This document shows, piece by piece, positions 6,596 through 13,398 of a stretch of 14,207 nt of DNA. Both the position numbers and the translations under genes were made by a program. The notes under the pieces were generated by a model. It did no database searches. It was not told the origin of the DNA and saw only the letters and a program-made list of their open reading frames with translations. This DNA comes from Burkholderiales bacterium (GTDB taxonomy: Bacteria; Pseudomonadota; Gammaproteobacteria; Burkholderiales; Burkholderiaceae_C): assembly GCA_028869035.1 (NCBI GenBank), contig JAGWTL010000033.1, positions 1 through 14,207 on the forward strand. The letters run 5' to 3'. Every line of letters starts with the position of its first letter. Position 1 is the stretch's first letter.

Positions 6596-7204
6596 ATGAC
6601 CGAACTCGCCTACAGCGCCGCCGCCGAGCGCAACAAACAAGCCATCCTGACGGTGCTGCGCACCTTCCTGCCCCCCAGGGGCGTTGCGCTGGAAATCGCC
6701 TGCGGCACGGGCCAGCACGTGGCCTGGTTCGGCGCCAATCTGCCGCAGTGGACGTGGGAGCCCACGGACCTGAAGGCCGATCTTTTCCCCGACATCATGG
6801 TGCGCATCGGCGAGGCCCGCCTGGGCAATGTGCTGCCGCCGCGGCTGCTCAATGTGCTGGGCGAGGCCTGGCGCATCGAGCGCGAGGACCCGGACCTCAT
6901 CTACTGCGCCAACATGCTGCACATCGCGCCCTGGTCCTGCTGCGCGGGGCTCATGCGCGGCGCCGCCCGTCATCTCGCCGCGGGCGGCCGGCTGGTGACG
7001 TACGGGCCCTGCCTGGAAGACGATGTGTCCACCTCGGAGGGCAACCTGAAGTTCGACGCCGCGCTGCGCGACGAGAACCCCGACTGGGGAATACGCCGGC
7101 GCGAAGCAGTGGAGCAGGTCGCCCACGCCGCCGGCCTGCAACTGGTCGCGCGCCACGCCATGCCGGCCAACAACCTCCTGCTGGTCTGGGAGCGGGCAGA
7201 CTGA
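6596..7204 (+). CDS. DUF938 (UPF0585/METTL26-like) SAM-dependent methyltransferase
   Basis: A 202-aa class I methyltransferase-like protein. Typical DUF938 features are the opening (MTELAYSAAAERNKQAIL), the SAM-binding motif LEIACGTGQH (32-41), WEPTDL (54-59) with the acidic residue after strand 2, and NMLHIAPWSCCAGLMRGAAR further on. Length fits the family, whose substrate is unknown. The start at 6596 is supported by the conserved N-terminus; no upstream ATG is available before an in-frame stop at 6560-6562. There is no recognisable Shine-Dalgarno sequence. Directly beyond its TGA, in the same frame, lies the remnant of an unrelated membrane protein, so this gene borders an old deletion or insertion junction. 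Confidence 0.88.
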   Translation: MTELAYSAAAERNKQAILTVLRTFLPPRGVALEIACGTGQHVAWFGANLPQWTWEPTDLKADLFPDIMVRIGEARLGNVLPPRLLNVLGEAWRIEREDPDLIYCANMLHIAPWSCCAGLMRGAARHLAAGGRLVTYGPCLEDDVSTSEGNLKFDAALRDENPDWGIRRREAVEQVAHAAGLQLVARHAMPANNLLLVWERAD

Positions 7205-7207
7205 CAC

Positions 7208-7456
7208 CTGGAAGGCTTCGGCCTGAGCACCTGGATCCTGGCAGCGATGGGCACCGTGGCCTGTATCCCGATGGGCTCGGTAGTGGTCATCAAGCGCATC
7301 CGGCAAAGCCGGAAGCTTGAACGCCTGTCCACGCCGGAGTCCGGAACCGACCCGGCCGCCACGGACAGTGCTGCACGCCGATCCCGCACGGTTGGGGCAG
7401 ACGGTGACCGTCGCGCTGTTGTTATTCGGAAATGCTTCATTTTTGATAGCAAATAA
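7208..7456 (+). pseudogene. Relic of a third degenerate-GGDEF membrane protein paralogue
   Basis: Translated in frame with the DUF938 stop codon, 7211-7363 gives 51 codons that align without gaps to residues 188-238 of the 409-aa protein encoded at 8808-10037. The relic reads EGFGLSTWIL where that protein has PGFGLGTWIV, KRIRQSRKLERLS where it has VRNRQQRQLTRLS, and GTDPAAT where it has GADPATG. It covers the last membrane helix, the basic linker and the first GGDEF motif only. Everything before and after is missing; the open frame then runs through unrelated sequence to TAA at 7454-7456. It resembles the 409-aa copy more than the 401-aa one. The rest of this 323-bp gap is a short AT-rich stretch (about 7426-7470). 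Confidence 0.8.
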
Positions 7457-7515
7457 ATCATTGCTCTGTGCCAACTCCGTCACGCTGAGGCCGCCTCGGC
7501 GCCGTGCCGGGCTTC

Positions 7516-7521
7516 GATAAT
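7516..7521 (+). promoter_or_regulatory. -10 box suggesting leaderless start of the 401-aa gene
   Basis: GATAAT ends 6 nt before the ATG at 7528, so transcription would begin at or next to the start codon. No Shine-Dalgarno sequence is present (TTCAGCC precedes the ATG). No convincing -35 box is seen at 17 bp spacing. Confidence 0.45.
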
Positions 7522-7527
7522 TCAGCC

Positions 7528-8733
7528 ATGGATACGGTTCAAAACATCGTCTGGGCCATCATGACGGGCGGGCTCTTGTCGCTCGCCCTGCTGGCTGCGG
7601 CCGACGCACTCATGGTGCGCACGCTCGGCGCGATCCGCAACCTGCTCTTGATCAGCGTCCTCGGCAGTGCCTGCGTGCTGCTGTCGGGCCTGCCCGAGGT
7701 GCTGTTCCCGGACCTGCCCGAACGCCTGGTCATGGCGCTCAAAGCCGGTTTCGGCCTGCTGAGCAGCGCGCTGGGCCTGCGCTTCCTGGGCATCTGGACC
7801 GGCGGCGACGAGGAAGACCACGTGGTCTATCGCATCACGGTCTGGGGCTGCTACGGCATGCTGATCGCGTCCCTGGTGATGGCCATCCTGGCCACCCTGG
7901 TGCCGCACGATGACTTCCGGGAGCTGCTGGCGCTGACGGCGGCGCTCAACGGGGTGGCCGCGCTGCTGTGCATGGTGATCGCGGTGCGGGCCGCCCTGCT
8001 GGGTGACCCGCTGGCGCGCTGGCTGGTGCTGGCCTGCGTGCTGCTGGTGGGCATGATCAGCGGTCTCTACCTGCATGCGCTGAAGCTCGAGAGCTGGGGC
8101 CTGGGCATGGCGATCGGCACCGCCAGCTGCGCGCTGCTGTTCATGCTGATCGTGATGGTGTTGATGGTCGTGCGCAACCGGCAGCAACGACTGCTGGCCC
8201 GGCTGGCCCGGCTGGATTCGGGCTGGGACCCGGCCACCGGCCTGCCCACCGGCGCCAAGCTGCTGAGCGAGGTGGAACACGCCTTCTGGCGCACAGGCCG
8301 CCTGCACGGCCGGTGCATCGTGGTCTGCCTCTACCTGAGCAATCTCTACGAACTGGGCAACTCCCTGGGCCGCACCAGCGACAACCAGATCCTGGCTGCC
8401 ACGGCCGCACGCATCCGCCGCGCCGCAGGCTTTCGCTGCGTGGTGGGCATGTACCACCCGCGCTGTTTCATCGTGGTGTTTTCCGTCGATCGCAAGCGCG
8501 CCTTCGACGAGGCTGTCATCCCCCGCCTGCGGGGCCTGGTCACCCAGCCGCTGCAGGTGGTGAGCGACAAGGACAAGCGCCAGCAGTTCACACCACAGGT
8601 GGGCGTGGCGGCCCGCACGGTGCAACCCGACCTCACCGTGCCGCAGGAGGTGATCGACGAGGTGGAGCGCGAAGCCATGACCGAGGTGCGCCGCCCGGCA
8701 GGCGACGACGACCGGATCGACACGACCTGGTAA
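7528..8733 (+). CDS. Membrane protein with degenerate GGDEF domain (HPRCF type), copy 1
   Basis: A 401-aa protein. About six hydrophobic segments fill residues 8-215, followed by a basic linker (VRNRQQRLLARLARLD) and a GGDEF-like domain. The domain is recognised from DPATGLPTG at 234-242 (normally D.LTGL.NR), the A.RIRRAAGFRCVVG helix and strand, and FIVVFS after the signature. GGDEF itself is HPRCF (310-314), the metal-binding LDLD..K segment is LYLSNLYE (268-275), and there is no RxxD I-site, so cyclase activity is not expected. The protein ends RIDTTW. It aligns gap-free with the 409-aa paralogue over the first ~380 residues. The start is ATG 7528 rather than GTG 7504 because it matches the paralogue and the -10 box at 7516. 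Function unknown. Confidence 0.9.
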   Translation: MDTVQNIVWAIMTGGLLSLALLAAADALMVRTLGAIRNLLLISVLGSACVLLSGLPEVLFPDLPERLVMALKAGFGLLSSALGLRFLGIWTGGDEEDHVVYRITVWGCYGMLIASLVMAILATLVPHDDFRELLALTAALNGVAALLCMVIAVRAALLGDPLARWLVLACVLLVGMISGLYLHALKLESWGLGMAIGTASCALLFMLIVMVLMVVRNRQQRLLARLARLDSGWDPATGLPTGAKLLSEVEHAFWRTGRLHGRCIVVCLYLSNLYELGNSLGRTSDNQILAATAARIRRAAGFRCVVGMYHPRCFIVVFSVDRKRAFDEAVIPRLRGLVTQPLQVVSDKDKRQQFTPQVGVAARTVQPDLTVPQEVIDEVEREAMTEVRRPAGDDDRIDTTW

Positions 8734-8795
8734 GGCTCAGGAATCCACTGCTAAAAAACGTGAAATAAGTCACAAAATCGGCTCGCCCTGCGCAC

Positions 8796-8801
8796 CATAA
8801 T
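8796..8801 (+). promoter_or_regulatory. -10 box suggesting leaderless start of the 409-aa gene
   Basis: CATAAT ends 6 nt before the ATG at 8808, the same spacing as for the upstream paralogue, and no Shine-Dalgarno sequence lies between. The 74-bp gap also holds an A-rich stretch (8753-8777). No clear -35 box is visible. Confidence 0.45.
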
Positions 8802-8807
8802 CGCTGG

Positions 8808-10037
8808 ATGCCCATTTCCGAAGTCGCCATCTGGTCCGCCATGCTGGGGGGTCTGCTGACCCTCACGGCATTGTCCCTGGCTGACCTGGTCCTCAACCGC
8901 AAGGTCGGCTCGCTGCGCAACCTGTTCTTCGTGCTGGTCGTGGGCGCCAGTTGCCTGGTCATGACCGGCCTGCCCGAGGCGCTGTGGCCAGGCCTGCCCA
9001 TGAGGCTCTTGCGGGTGCTCAAGGGCAGCCTGGGGCCGCTGGCCGGCGCCCTGGCCCTGTATTACCTGGGCATCTGGCTGGGCGGCAGCCGCGAAGACCG
9101 CACGGTCGGCCGCATCACGACCTGGGGCGCCGGCGCACTGTTCCTGGCCGCCGTTGTGCTGGCCCTGCTGGTGGCGCGCTCCGGCCCCGCCGAATTCGAA
9201 CAGCTGCTGCTGGCCACGGCCATCGTCAACATGGCGGCGGCGGTGATGGGCCTGATCGCCACGCTGCGTGCGGCCGCGCTGGGCGACCCGCTGGCGCGCT
9301 GGATGGTGCTGGCCTGCGTGCTGCTGGCCGCCATGGTGACCGGCCTGTACCTGCGCGGTCTGAACGTGCCGGGTTTCGGCCTGGGCACCTGGATCGTGAC
9401 GGCGGTGCTGACCGTGCTGTATTTCCTGGTCTGCAGCGTGCTGATCTTCGTGCGCAATCGCCAGCAGCGCCAGCTCACGCGCCTGTCGCGCCTGCAGGTC
9501 GGCGCCGACCCGGCCACCGGCCTGCCCACCGGCTCCCTGCTGCTGTCGGAGGTGGAACACGCCTTCTGGCGCTCGGGCCGCCTGCACGGCAGTTGCACGG
9601 TGGTGTGCCTGCACCTGCGCAATCTCTACGAGCTGGGCCAGGCGGCCGGCCACGGCGTGGAACACCAGATCCTGGCGGCGATGGCCGCGCGCATCCGCCG
9701 TGCGGCGGGTTTCCGCTGCGTGGTGGGCCTGTACCACCCGCGCTGTTTCGTGGTGGTGATCTCCACCGACCAGCGGCGCGATTTCGTCAACGAGACGGTG
9801 GCGCGGCTGCGTTCCACCGTGGGCCGCCCGCTGCTGGTGATCGGCCGCGACCAGGGTCGCCACGACTACACACCGCAGCTGGGCGTGGGCATCGTCACGC
9901 TGGAGCAACCGGCCCAGGCCATCCCGCTGGACGTGCTCAACGAGGCCGAGCGCCAATCCCTGGGCACGGACGGCGGCCCGGTCAGCGTGAGCTCCATGCT
10001 GCCGACCCAGCAGGACACCATCGACACCACCTGGTAA
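8808..10037 (+). CDS. Membrane protein with degenerate GGDEF domain (HPRCF type), copy 2
   Basis: A 409-aa tandem paralogue of the 401-aa protein, 74 bp downstream. The layout is the same: multi-helix membrane region (about 8-215), linker VRNRQQRQLTRLSRLQ, and DPATGLPTG at 234-242. HPRCF stands in place of GGDEF at 310-314 and HLRNLYE in place of the metal-binding segment. Residue numbers coincide with copy 1 through about 380; the tails then differ (LGTDGGPVSVSSMLPTQQD) until the shared end TIDTTW. Shared blocks include GDPLARW.VLACVLL (159-173), LLSEVEHAFWR.GRLHG (245-261) and AARIRRAAGFRCVVG.YHPRCF (293-314). That these non-catalytic residues are kept in both copies argues for a conserved binding or structural role. 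No enzyme activity is expected. Function unknown. Confidence 0.9.
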   Translation: MPISEVAIWSAMLGGLLTLTALSLADLVLNRKVGSLRNLFFVLVVGASCLVMTGLPEALWPGLPMRLLRVLKGSLGPLAGALALYYLGIWLGGSREDRTVGRITTWGAGALFLAAVVLALLVARSGPAEFEQLLLATAIVNMAAAVMGLIATLRAAALGDPLARWMVLACVLLAAMVTGLYLRGLNVPGFGLGTWIVTAVLTVLYFLVCSVLIFVRNRQQRQLTRLSRLQVGADPATGLPTGSLLLSEVEHAFWRSGRLHGSCTVVCLHLRNLYELGQAAGHGVEHQILAAMAARIRRAAGFRCVVGLYHPRCFVVVISTDQRRDFVNETVARLRSTVGRPLLVIGRDQGRHDYTPQLGVGIVTLEQPAQAIPLDVLNEAERQSLGTDGGPVSVSSMLPTQQDTIDTTW

Positions 10038-10054
10038 GGCGCGACGGCGGCGCG

Positions 10055-10060
10055 GATAAT
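10055..10060 (+). promoter_or_regulatory. -10 box close to the YeeE start codon
   Basis: GATAAT ends 8 nt before the ATG at 10069 and no Shine-Dalgarno sequence is present (GCGCTGTC intervenes). This is the third consecutive gene with this arrangement. No -35 box is evident in the 31-bp gap or the end of the preceding gene. Confidence 0.4.
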
Positions 10061-10068
10061 GCGCTGTC

Positions 10069-10542
10069 ATGAACCTCCTCACCACCCTCTTCCCCCTGGG
10101 CTGGCAGCACTACCTGCTGGGCGGCCTGCTGATCGGGCTGGGCACCGCCCTGCTCTTCCTCTTCACCGGCCGCATCGGCGGCATGAGCACGGTGTTCTCC
10201 AGCAGCTGGTCCTGGCTGGTGCGCCGCCCCTTTTTCCAGCAAACGCGTTTTGTGGAGACCCGCGGATGGCGTCTGGTCTATGCGGCCGGGCTCATCGTCG
10301 GCGCGCTGGCCTGGTGGCTGGGCTGGAGCGATGGCACAGCCCTGGCCACCAGGGTGCCGGCCTGGCAACTGCTGGTGGGCGGCTTCTTCGTGGGTTACGG
10401 CGCACGCCTGGGCAATGGCTGCACCTCGGGCCACGGCATCTGCGGCCTGGGTTCGCTGCAGCTGCCCTCATTGGGCGCGGTGCTGACCTTCATGGCCACG
10501 GCCTTCCTCACGGCCAATCTGGCGGCGAGGTGGCTGGCATGA
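10069..10542 (+). CDS. YeeE/YedE-family sulfur-compound permease, first half
   Basis: A 157-aa inner-membrane protein with about four hydrophobic helices. It carries the YeeE signature GYGARLGNGCTSGHGICGLG (109-128) with Cys118 and Cys125. In this family such cysteines pass thiosulfate or other reduced sulfur across the membrane (known from YeeE/TsuA). The Comamonadaceae and Xylella versions are split into two short proteins (PmpA/PmpB-like), as here: the stop codon overlaps the next gene's start (ATGA, 10539-10542), implying translational coupling. No BigR-type regulator, rhodanese or sulfur dioxygenase lies nearby. The substrate is inferred from the family only. Confidence 0.9.
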   Translation: MNLLTTLFPLGWQHYLLGGLLIGLGTALLFLFTGRIGGMSTVFSSSWSWLVRRPFFQQTRFVETRGWRLVYAAGLIVGALAWWLGWSDGTALATRVPAWQLLVGGFFVGYGARLGNGCTSGHGICGLGSLQLPSLGAVLTFMATAFLTANLAARWLA

Positions 10543-10958
10543 GCAAGAACAACTTCAAGAGCGCCCTGGCCACGCTGGCCGCGGGCGCGCTCTTCGGTTT
10601 CGGCCTCTCGCTCGCGGGCATGGTCAGACCCGAGGTGGTGCTGAGCTTCCTGCGCTTCGAGGACTGGGGCCTGATGCTGGTGATGGGCGGCGCGGTGCTG
10701 GTGACGCTGCCGGCCTACAAGGGCCTGCCGCGCCTGCTGGCCCGTCCCCTGCTGGGCGGCAGCTTCGGCGCCCACCCCAGCGTGTGGAACCGCGACACCG
10801 CCCTGGGCGCCGCACTCTTCGGCGTGGGCTGGGGCCTGTGCGGCGTCTGCCCCGGCCCGGCCATCGCGGGCCTGGGCACGGGCAACGGGGACCTGCTGTG
10901 GGCCCTGGGCGGCATCGCCCTGGGCGCGCTGGCGCAGGGCCTGCGCGCGCGCAGCTGA
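10539..10958 (+). CDS. YeeE/YedE-family sulfur-compound permease, second half (DUF6691-like)
   Basis: A 139-aa membrane protein, partner of the preceding gene and coupled to it by a 4-nt overlap. About four hydrophobic segments are visible. The second YeeE signature is GWGLCGVCPGPAIAGLG (97-113) with Cys101 and Cys104. Many relatives have only the second Cys here (GWGLAGFCPGPA, from memory), so Cys101 may be an extra thiol. An in-frame upstream ATG (10059) exists, but translation from there would run through the first half in the wrong frame, so the ATG at 10539 is chosen. Confidence 0.9.
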   Translation: MSKNNFKSALATLAAGALFGFGLSLAGMVRPEVVLSFLRFEDWGLMLVMGGAVLVTLPAYKGLPRLLARPLLGGSFGAHPSVWNRDTALGAALFGVGWGLCGVCPGPAIAGLGTGNGDLLWALGGIALGALAQGLRARS

Positions 10959-11036
10959 GGCCTGCGCCCATCTCCTGGGTGACAGCGGCGCGGGCCGGGT
11001 GCAGGCATGCTCGTGTTTCGTTCGGAAGGAAGCCCC

Positions 11037-12161
11037 ATGAATGCCCCCACCGCTGTGCGTTTCTGTGTCAGCCGCGCTGACCTGCATGCCACCCGTCTGC
11101 TGCCCGACCCCGATGCACTCACCGCGCGCGCCCTGGCCGAAGGCGAAGTGCGTTTGCGGGTGCACGACTTCGCGCTGACGGCCAACAACATCACCTACGC
11201 CGCCTTCGGCGACAAGATGAAGTACTGGCAGTTCTTCCCCAGCGGGGCCGGGGGCTGGGGCTGCATCCCGGTCTGGGGTTTTGCCGAAGTGGTGGAATCG
11301 CGCAACCCCGAGGTGGCCACAGGCCAGCGTGTGTATGGTTACCTGCCCATGGGCCACTACCTGGTGGTGCAGGCCGCGCGCGTGAACCCGCGCGGCTTCA
11401 TGGACGCCTCGGCGCACCGGCGCGAACTGGCCGCGGCCTACAACCAGCTGATCTTCTGCGCCACAGACCCGGCCTACGACCCCGCGCTCGAAGGCCCGCA
11501 GGCCGTGCTGCGGCCGCTGTTCACGACCTCCTTCCTGATCGACGACTTCCTGGCCGAGCACAACTTCTTCGGCGCGCACCAGCTGCTGCTGTCCAGCGCA
11601 TCGAGCAAAACCGCCTACGGCACGGCCTTCTGCCTTGCGCGCCGCTCCGGCGGCCCCTTGGTCCGCGGACTGACCTCGGCGGGCAACCTGGACTTCACGC
11701 GCGGGCTGGGCTGTTATGGCGAGGTGATGCGCTACGACCATGTGCAGACGCTGGACCCGGACACGCCCACGGTCTACATCGACTTCGCGGGCAACGCCGG
11801 CTTGCGCCGCACGGTCCACGCGCATTTCGGCACGGCCCTGGCCTACAGCTGTTCGGTGGGCGGCAGCCACTGGGAAGCGCTGGGAGGCGCCAGCGGCCTG
11901 CCCGGGCCGCGGCCCGAACTGTTCTTTGCCCCGGCCCAGGGCAAGAAGCGCAGCGCGCCTCCCCCCGAGGGCTGGGGGCCGGCAGGCTTGGAAGAGCGCC
12001 TGGGCCTGGCGTGGTTGGCTTTCATGCAGAAGGTAAACGCGCCCGAGCGCCCCTGGCTGGTGATCCGCACAGACCGCGGCGCCCAGGCCGTGAGCGCGGC
12101 CTACCAGCAGGTGCTGGCCGGGCGCAGCGATGCGCGCGAAGGACTGATGCTGGCGCTTTAG
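11037..12161 (+). CDS. DUF2855 family protein (MDR/quinone-reductase-like fold)
   Basis: A 374-aa protein of the DUF2855 family, distantly related to medium-chain dehydrogenases. Family features include RVHDFALTANNITYAAFGD near the N-terminus, KYWQFFP, the GWGCIPVWGFAEVV stretch, GQRVYGYLPMGHYLVV, and LLLSSASSKTAYG in place of the dinucleotide-binding glycine motif. The start is ATG 11037, supported by GGAAGGA at 11023-11029 and the MNAPTAVRF opening; an in-frame ATG at 11007 lacks such a site. No substrate is established for the family. The stop codon overlaps by 4 nt the stop of the convergent DUF3014 gene. Confidence 0.88.
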   Translation: MNAPTAVRFCVSRADLHATRLLPDPDALTARALAEGEVRLRVHDFALTANNITYAAFGDKMKYWQFFPSGAGGWGCIPVWGFAEVVESRNPEVATGQRVYGYLPMGHYLVVQAARVNPRGFMDASAHRRELAAAYNQLIFCATDPAYDPALEGPQAVLRPLFTTSFLIDDFLAEHNFFGAHQLLLSSASSKTAYGTAFCLARRSGGPLVRGLTSAGNLDFTRGLGCYGEVMRYDHVQTLDPDTPTVYIDFAGNAGLRRTVHAHFGTALAYSCSVGGSHWEALGGASGLPGPRPELFFAPAQGKKRSAPPPEGWGPAGLEERLGLAWLAFMQKVNAPERPWLVIRTDRGAQAVSAAYQQVLAGRSDAREGLMLAL

Positions 12162-13027
12162 GGTTTAACCGTGGCCGGCAGTTCGGCCTTGGTCAACAGC
12201 TTGCGGTATTCCAGCAGTTTCACCCTGAGCCGGCGGTGGTTGACCGGGCCGGTGCGCAGCAGCATCTTCTGCCCGGCGGCCAGCGACTGGAACTTGTCGT
12301 CGGCGAACTCGTAGCGGGTCCAGGGGCGTTCGGAGGCGATGGGGCCTTTCACATCCACCAGGGCGACGGCCAGCGGGTCCTCGATCACCGGCGTGGCGAG
12401 CAGCTGGTCGATGACGGCGACCAGGCGGTCGTTGAAATAGGCCTTGGGGAACCCGAGCTCCACATAGGCCTCCTGGAACAGCGGATAGAGCCTGGCGTAG
12501 AGCTGCACGGCCTTCTTCGCATCCACGGATTCGATGAACTGCACCAGGGACACGTAGCGCTGCCCGTTGTCGGGGTTGATGATGTCGATCTCGCCCCGCT
12601 TGAGCGTGGCGAAGCGCCCGGCGGTGGGAGGCACGGGCCACATGCTGGGCGCGGCATGTTCGCGACCCAGGTTGTCCACGGTGGCGACCACCCGGCGCAC
12701 GAAGCTCTCCAGCAGCAGGAAAGTCAGCACGTTCTTGCGGCCCACCAGGCTGTTGAGCTCCTGCTGCACGCGCGCGTCGGACTGGCCCAGGGCGGGCAGG
12801 GGTTTGGGCGCGGCCGGCTCGGCCGCTTCGATGGCCTGCACCGGATGGCGGATGACCGGCGGCGGATCGTTGGAGGGCACGGGCGTGGCCGTGACGGCCG
12901 GGCCGCTGACGGGCTGGCTCACGGGTTCGGGCTTGGGCGGCGCAGGCTGGGGCCAGAGCAACCAGGCGGCAAGGCCCAGCAGCGCGGCGGTGACGAGGAC
13001 GACCAGGGCGATTCTGCTTTTGTTCAT
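12158..13027 (-). CDS. DUF3014 family membrane-anchored protein
   Basis: A 289-aa protein with one N-terminal membrane helix (about 6-26) acting as an uncleaved anchor. A Pro/Ala/Val-rich linker follows (about 27-80), then a globular periplasmic domain. DUF3014 features include LNSLVGRKNVLTFLLLESFVRRVVATVDNLGR (residues ~91-122), the YVSLVQFIESVDAKKAVQLYARLYPLFQEAY helices, and LGFPKAYFNDRLVAVIDQLL. The family is widespread in Gram-negative bacteria and has no known function. The gene converges on the DUF2855 gene with a 4-nt overlap of stop codons. The upstream gap (13028-13180) separates it from a divergent small gene. Confidence 0.88.
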   Translation of the reverse strand: MNKSRIALVVLVTAALLGLAAWLLWPQPAPPKPEPVSQPVSGPAVTATPVPSNDPPPVIRHPVQAIEAAEPAAPKPLPALGQSDARVQQELNSLVGRKNVLTFLLLESFVRRVVATVDNLGREHAAPSMWPVPPTAGRFATLKRGEIDIINPDNGQRYVSLVQFIESVDAKKAVQLYARLYPLFQEAYVELGFPKAYFNDRLVAVIDQLLATPVIEDPLAVALVDVKGPIASERPWTRYEFADDKFQSLAAGQKMLLRTGPVNHRRLRVKLLEYRKLLTKAELPATVKP

Positions 13028-13106
13028 GGACGCACACCAAGGCAGGGTTGCGGGAAGGCCATGCTAGCACCGCCCCTGGACGGCGCCAAATCAGGCGCGT
13101 CACCAT

Positions 13107-13137
13107 TTGTAATCACAGCGCTTTTCTGGCTTACCAT
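13107..13137 (+). promoter_or_regulatory. Possible promoter for the 46-aa gene
   Basis: TTGTAA (13107-13112) and TACCAT (13132-13137) are separated by 19 bp, which is slightly long. The pair precedes a gene with a strong ribosome-binding site and lies in the only AT-rich part of the 153-bp divergent gap. Confidence 0.3.
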
Positions 13138-13180
13138 GCGGGACTGGTGCCGTTCCGGGACCGCAACCCATGGAGGACTT

Positions 13181-13321
13181 ATGGCCAAAGGTGAACAACG
13201 CAGCAACAAGATGGTGAAGAAACCGAAGAAGGACACTTCGCCGCCCAAAACCTCGACCTCCGACCGACCGATGCCGCCGGTGACGGCCGTCATTCCGCGC
13301 GGCAAGGAAAAGAACAAGTAA
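13181..13321 (+). CDS. Small basic protein of unknown function (46 aa)
   Basis: The gene runs from ATG 13181 to TAA 13319-13321, with GGAGGA (13172-13177) just upstream as a good ribosome-binding site. The product begins MAKGEQRSNKMVKKPKKD and is rich in Lys, Pro, Ser and Thr. It has no membrane helix and is probably unstructured. I recall short proteins opening MAKGQ.RSNRE.KKPK in many proteobacteria, without known function; this looks like one of them. A hairpin follows at once. The good start context and bounded unit make it a real gene despite its size. Confidence 0.75.
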   Translation: MAKGEQRSNKMVKKPKKDTSPPKTSTSDRPMPPVTAVIPRGKEKNK

Positions 13322-13351
13322 GCCCGGACCGCCAGCGCAGCGGGTCCGGGC
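13322..13351 (+). terminator. Hairpin after the 46-aa gene, possible terminator
   Basis: GCCCGGACC (13322-13330) pairs perfectly with GGTCCGGGC (13343-13351) around a 12-nt loop, starting directly after the TAA. No T-run follows, so it may protect the transcript's 3' end or act as a weak terminator rather than a classic intrinsic one. Confidence 0.45.
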
Positions 13352-13398
13352 CTGTACGCCCCGACGACGGCGCGAGGGCAACCCCAACTGGAGACTTC

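Noticed and set aside
7504..7527. GTG 7504 as start of the 401-aa protein
   Set aside because: It would place the -10 box inside the coding region and breaks the match with the paralogue's start; ATG 7528 fits both.
10960..11006. Possible stem GCCTGCGCCC / GGGTGCAGGC after the YeeE pair
   Set aside because: The loop is about 27 nt and no T-run follows, so it is too weak to call a terminator.
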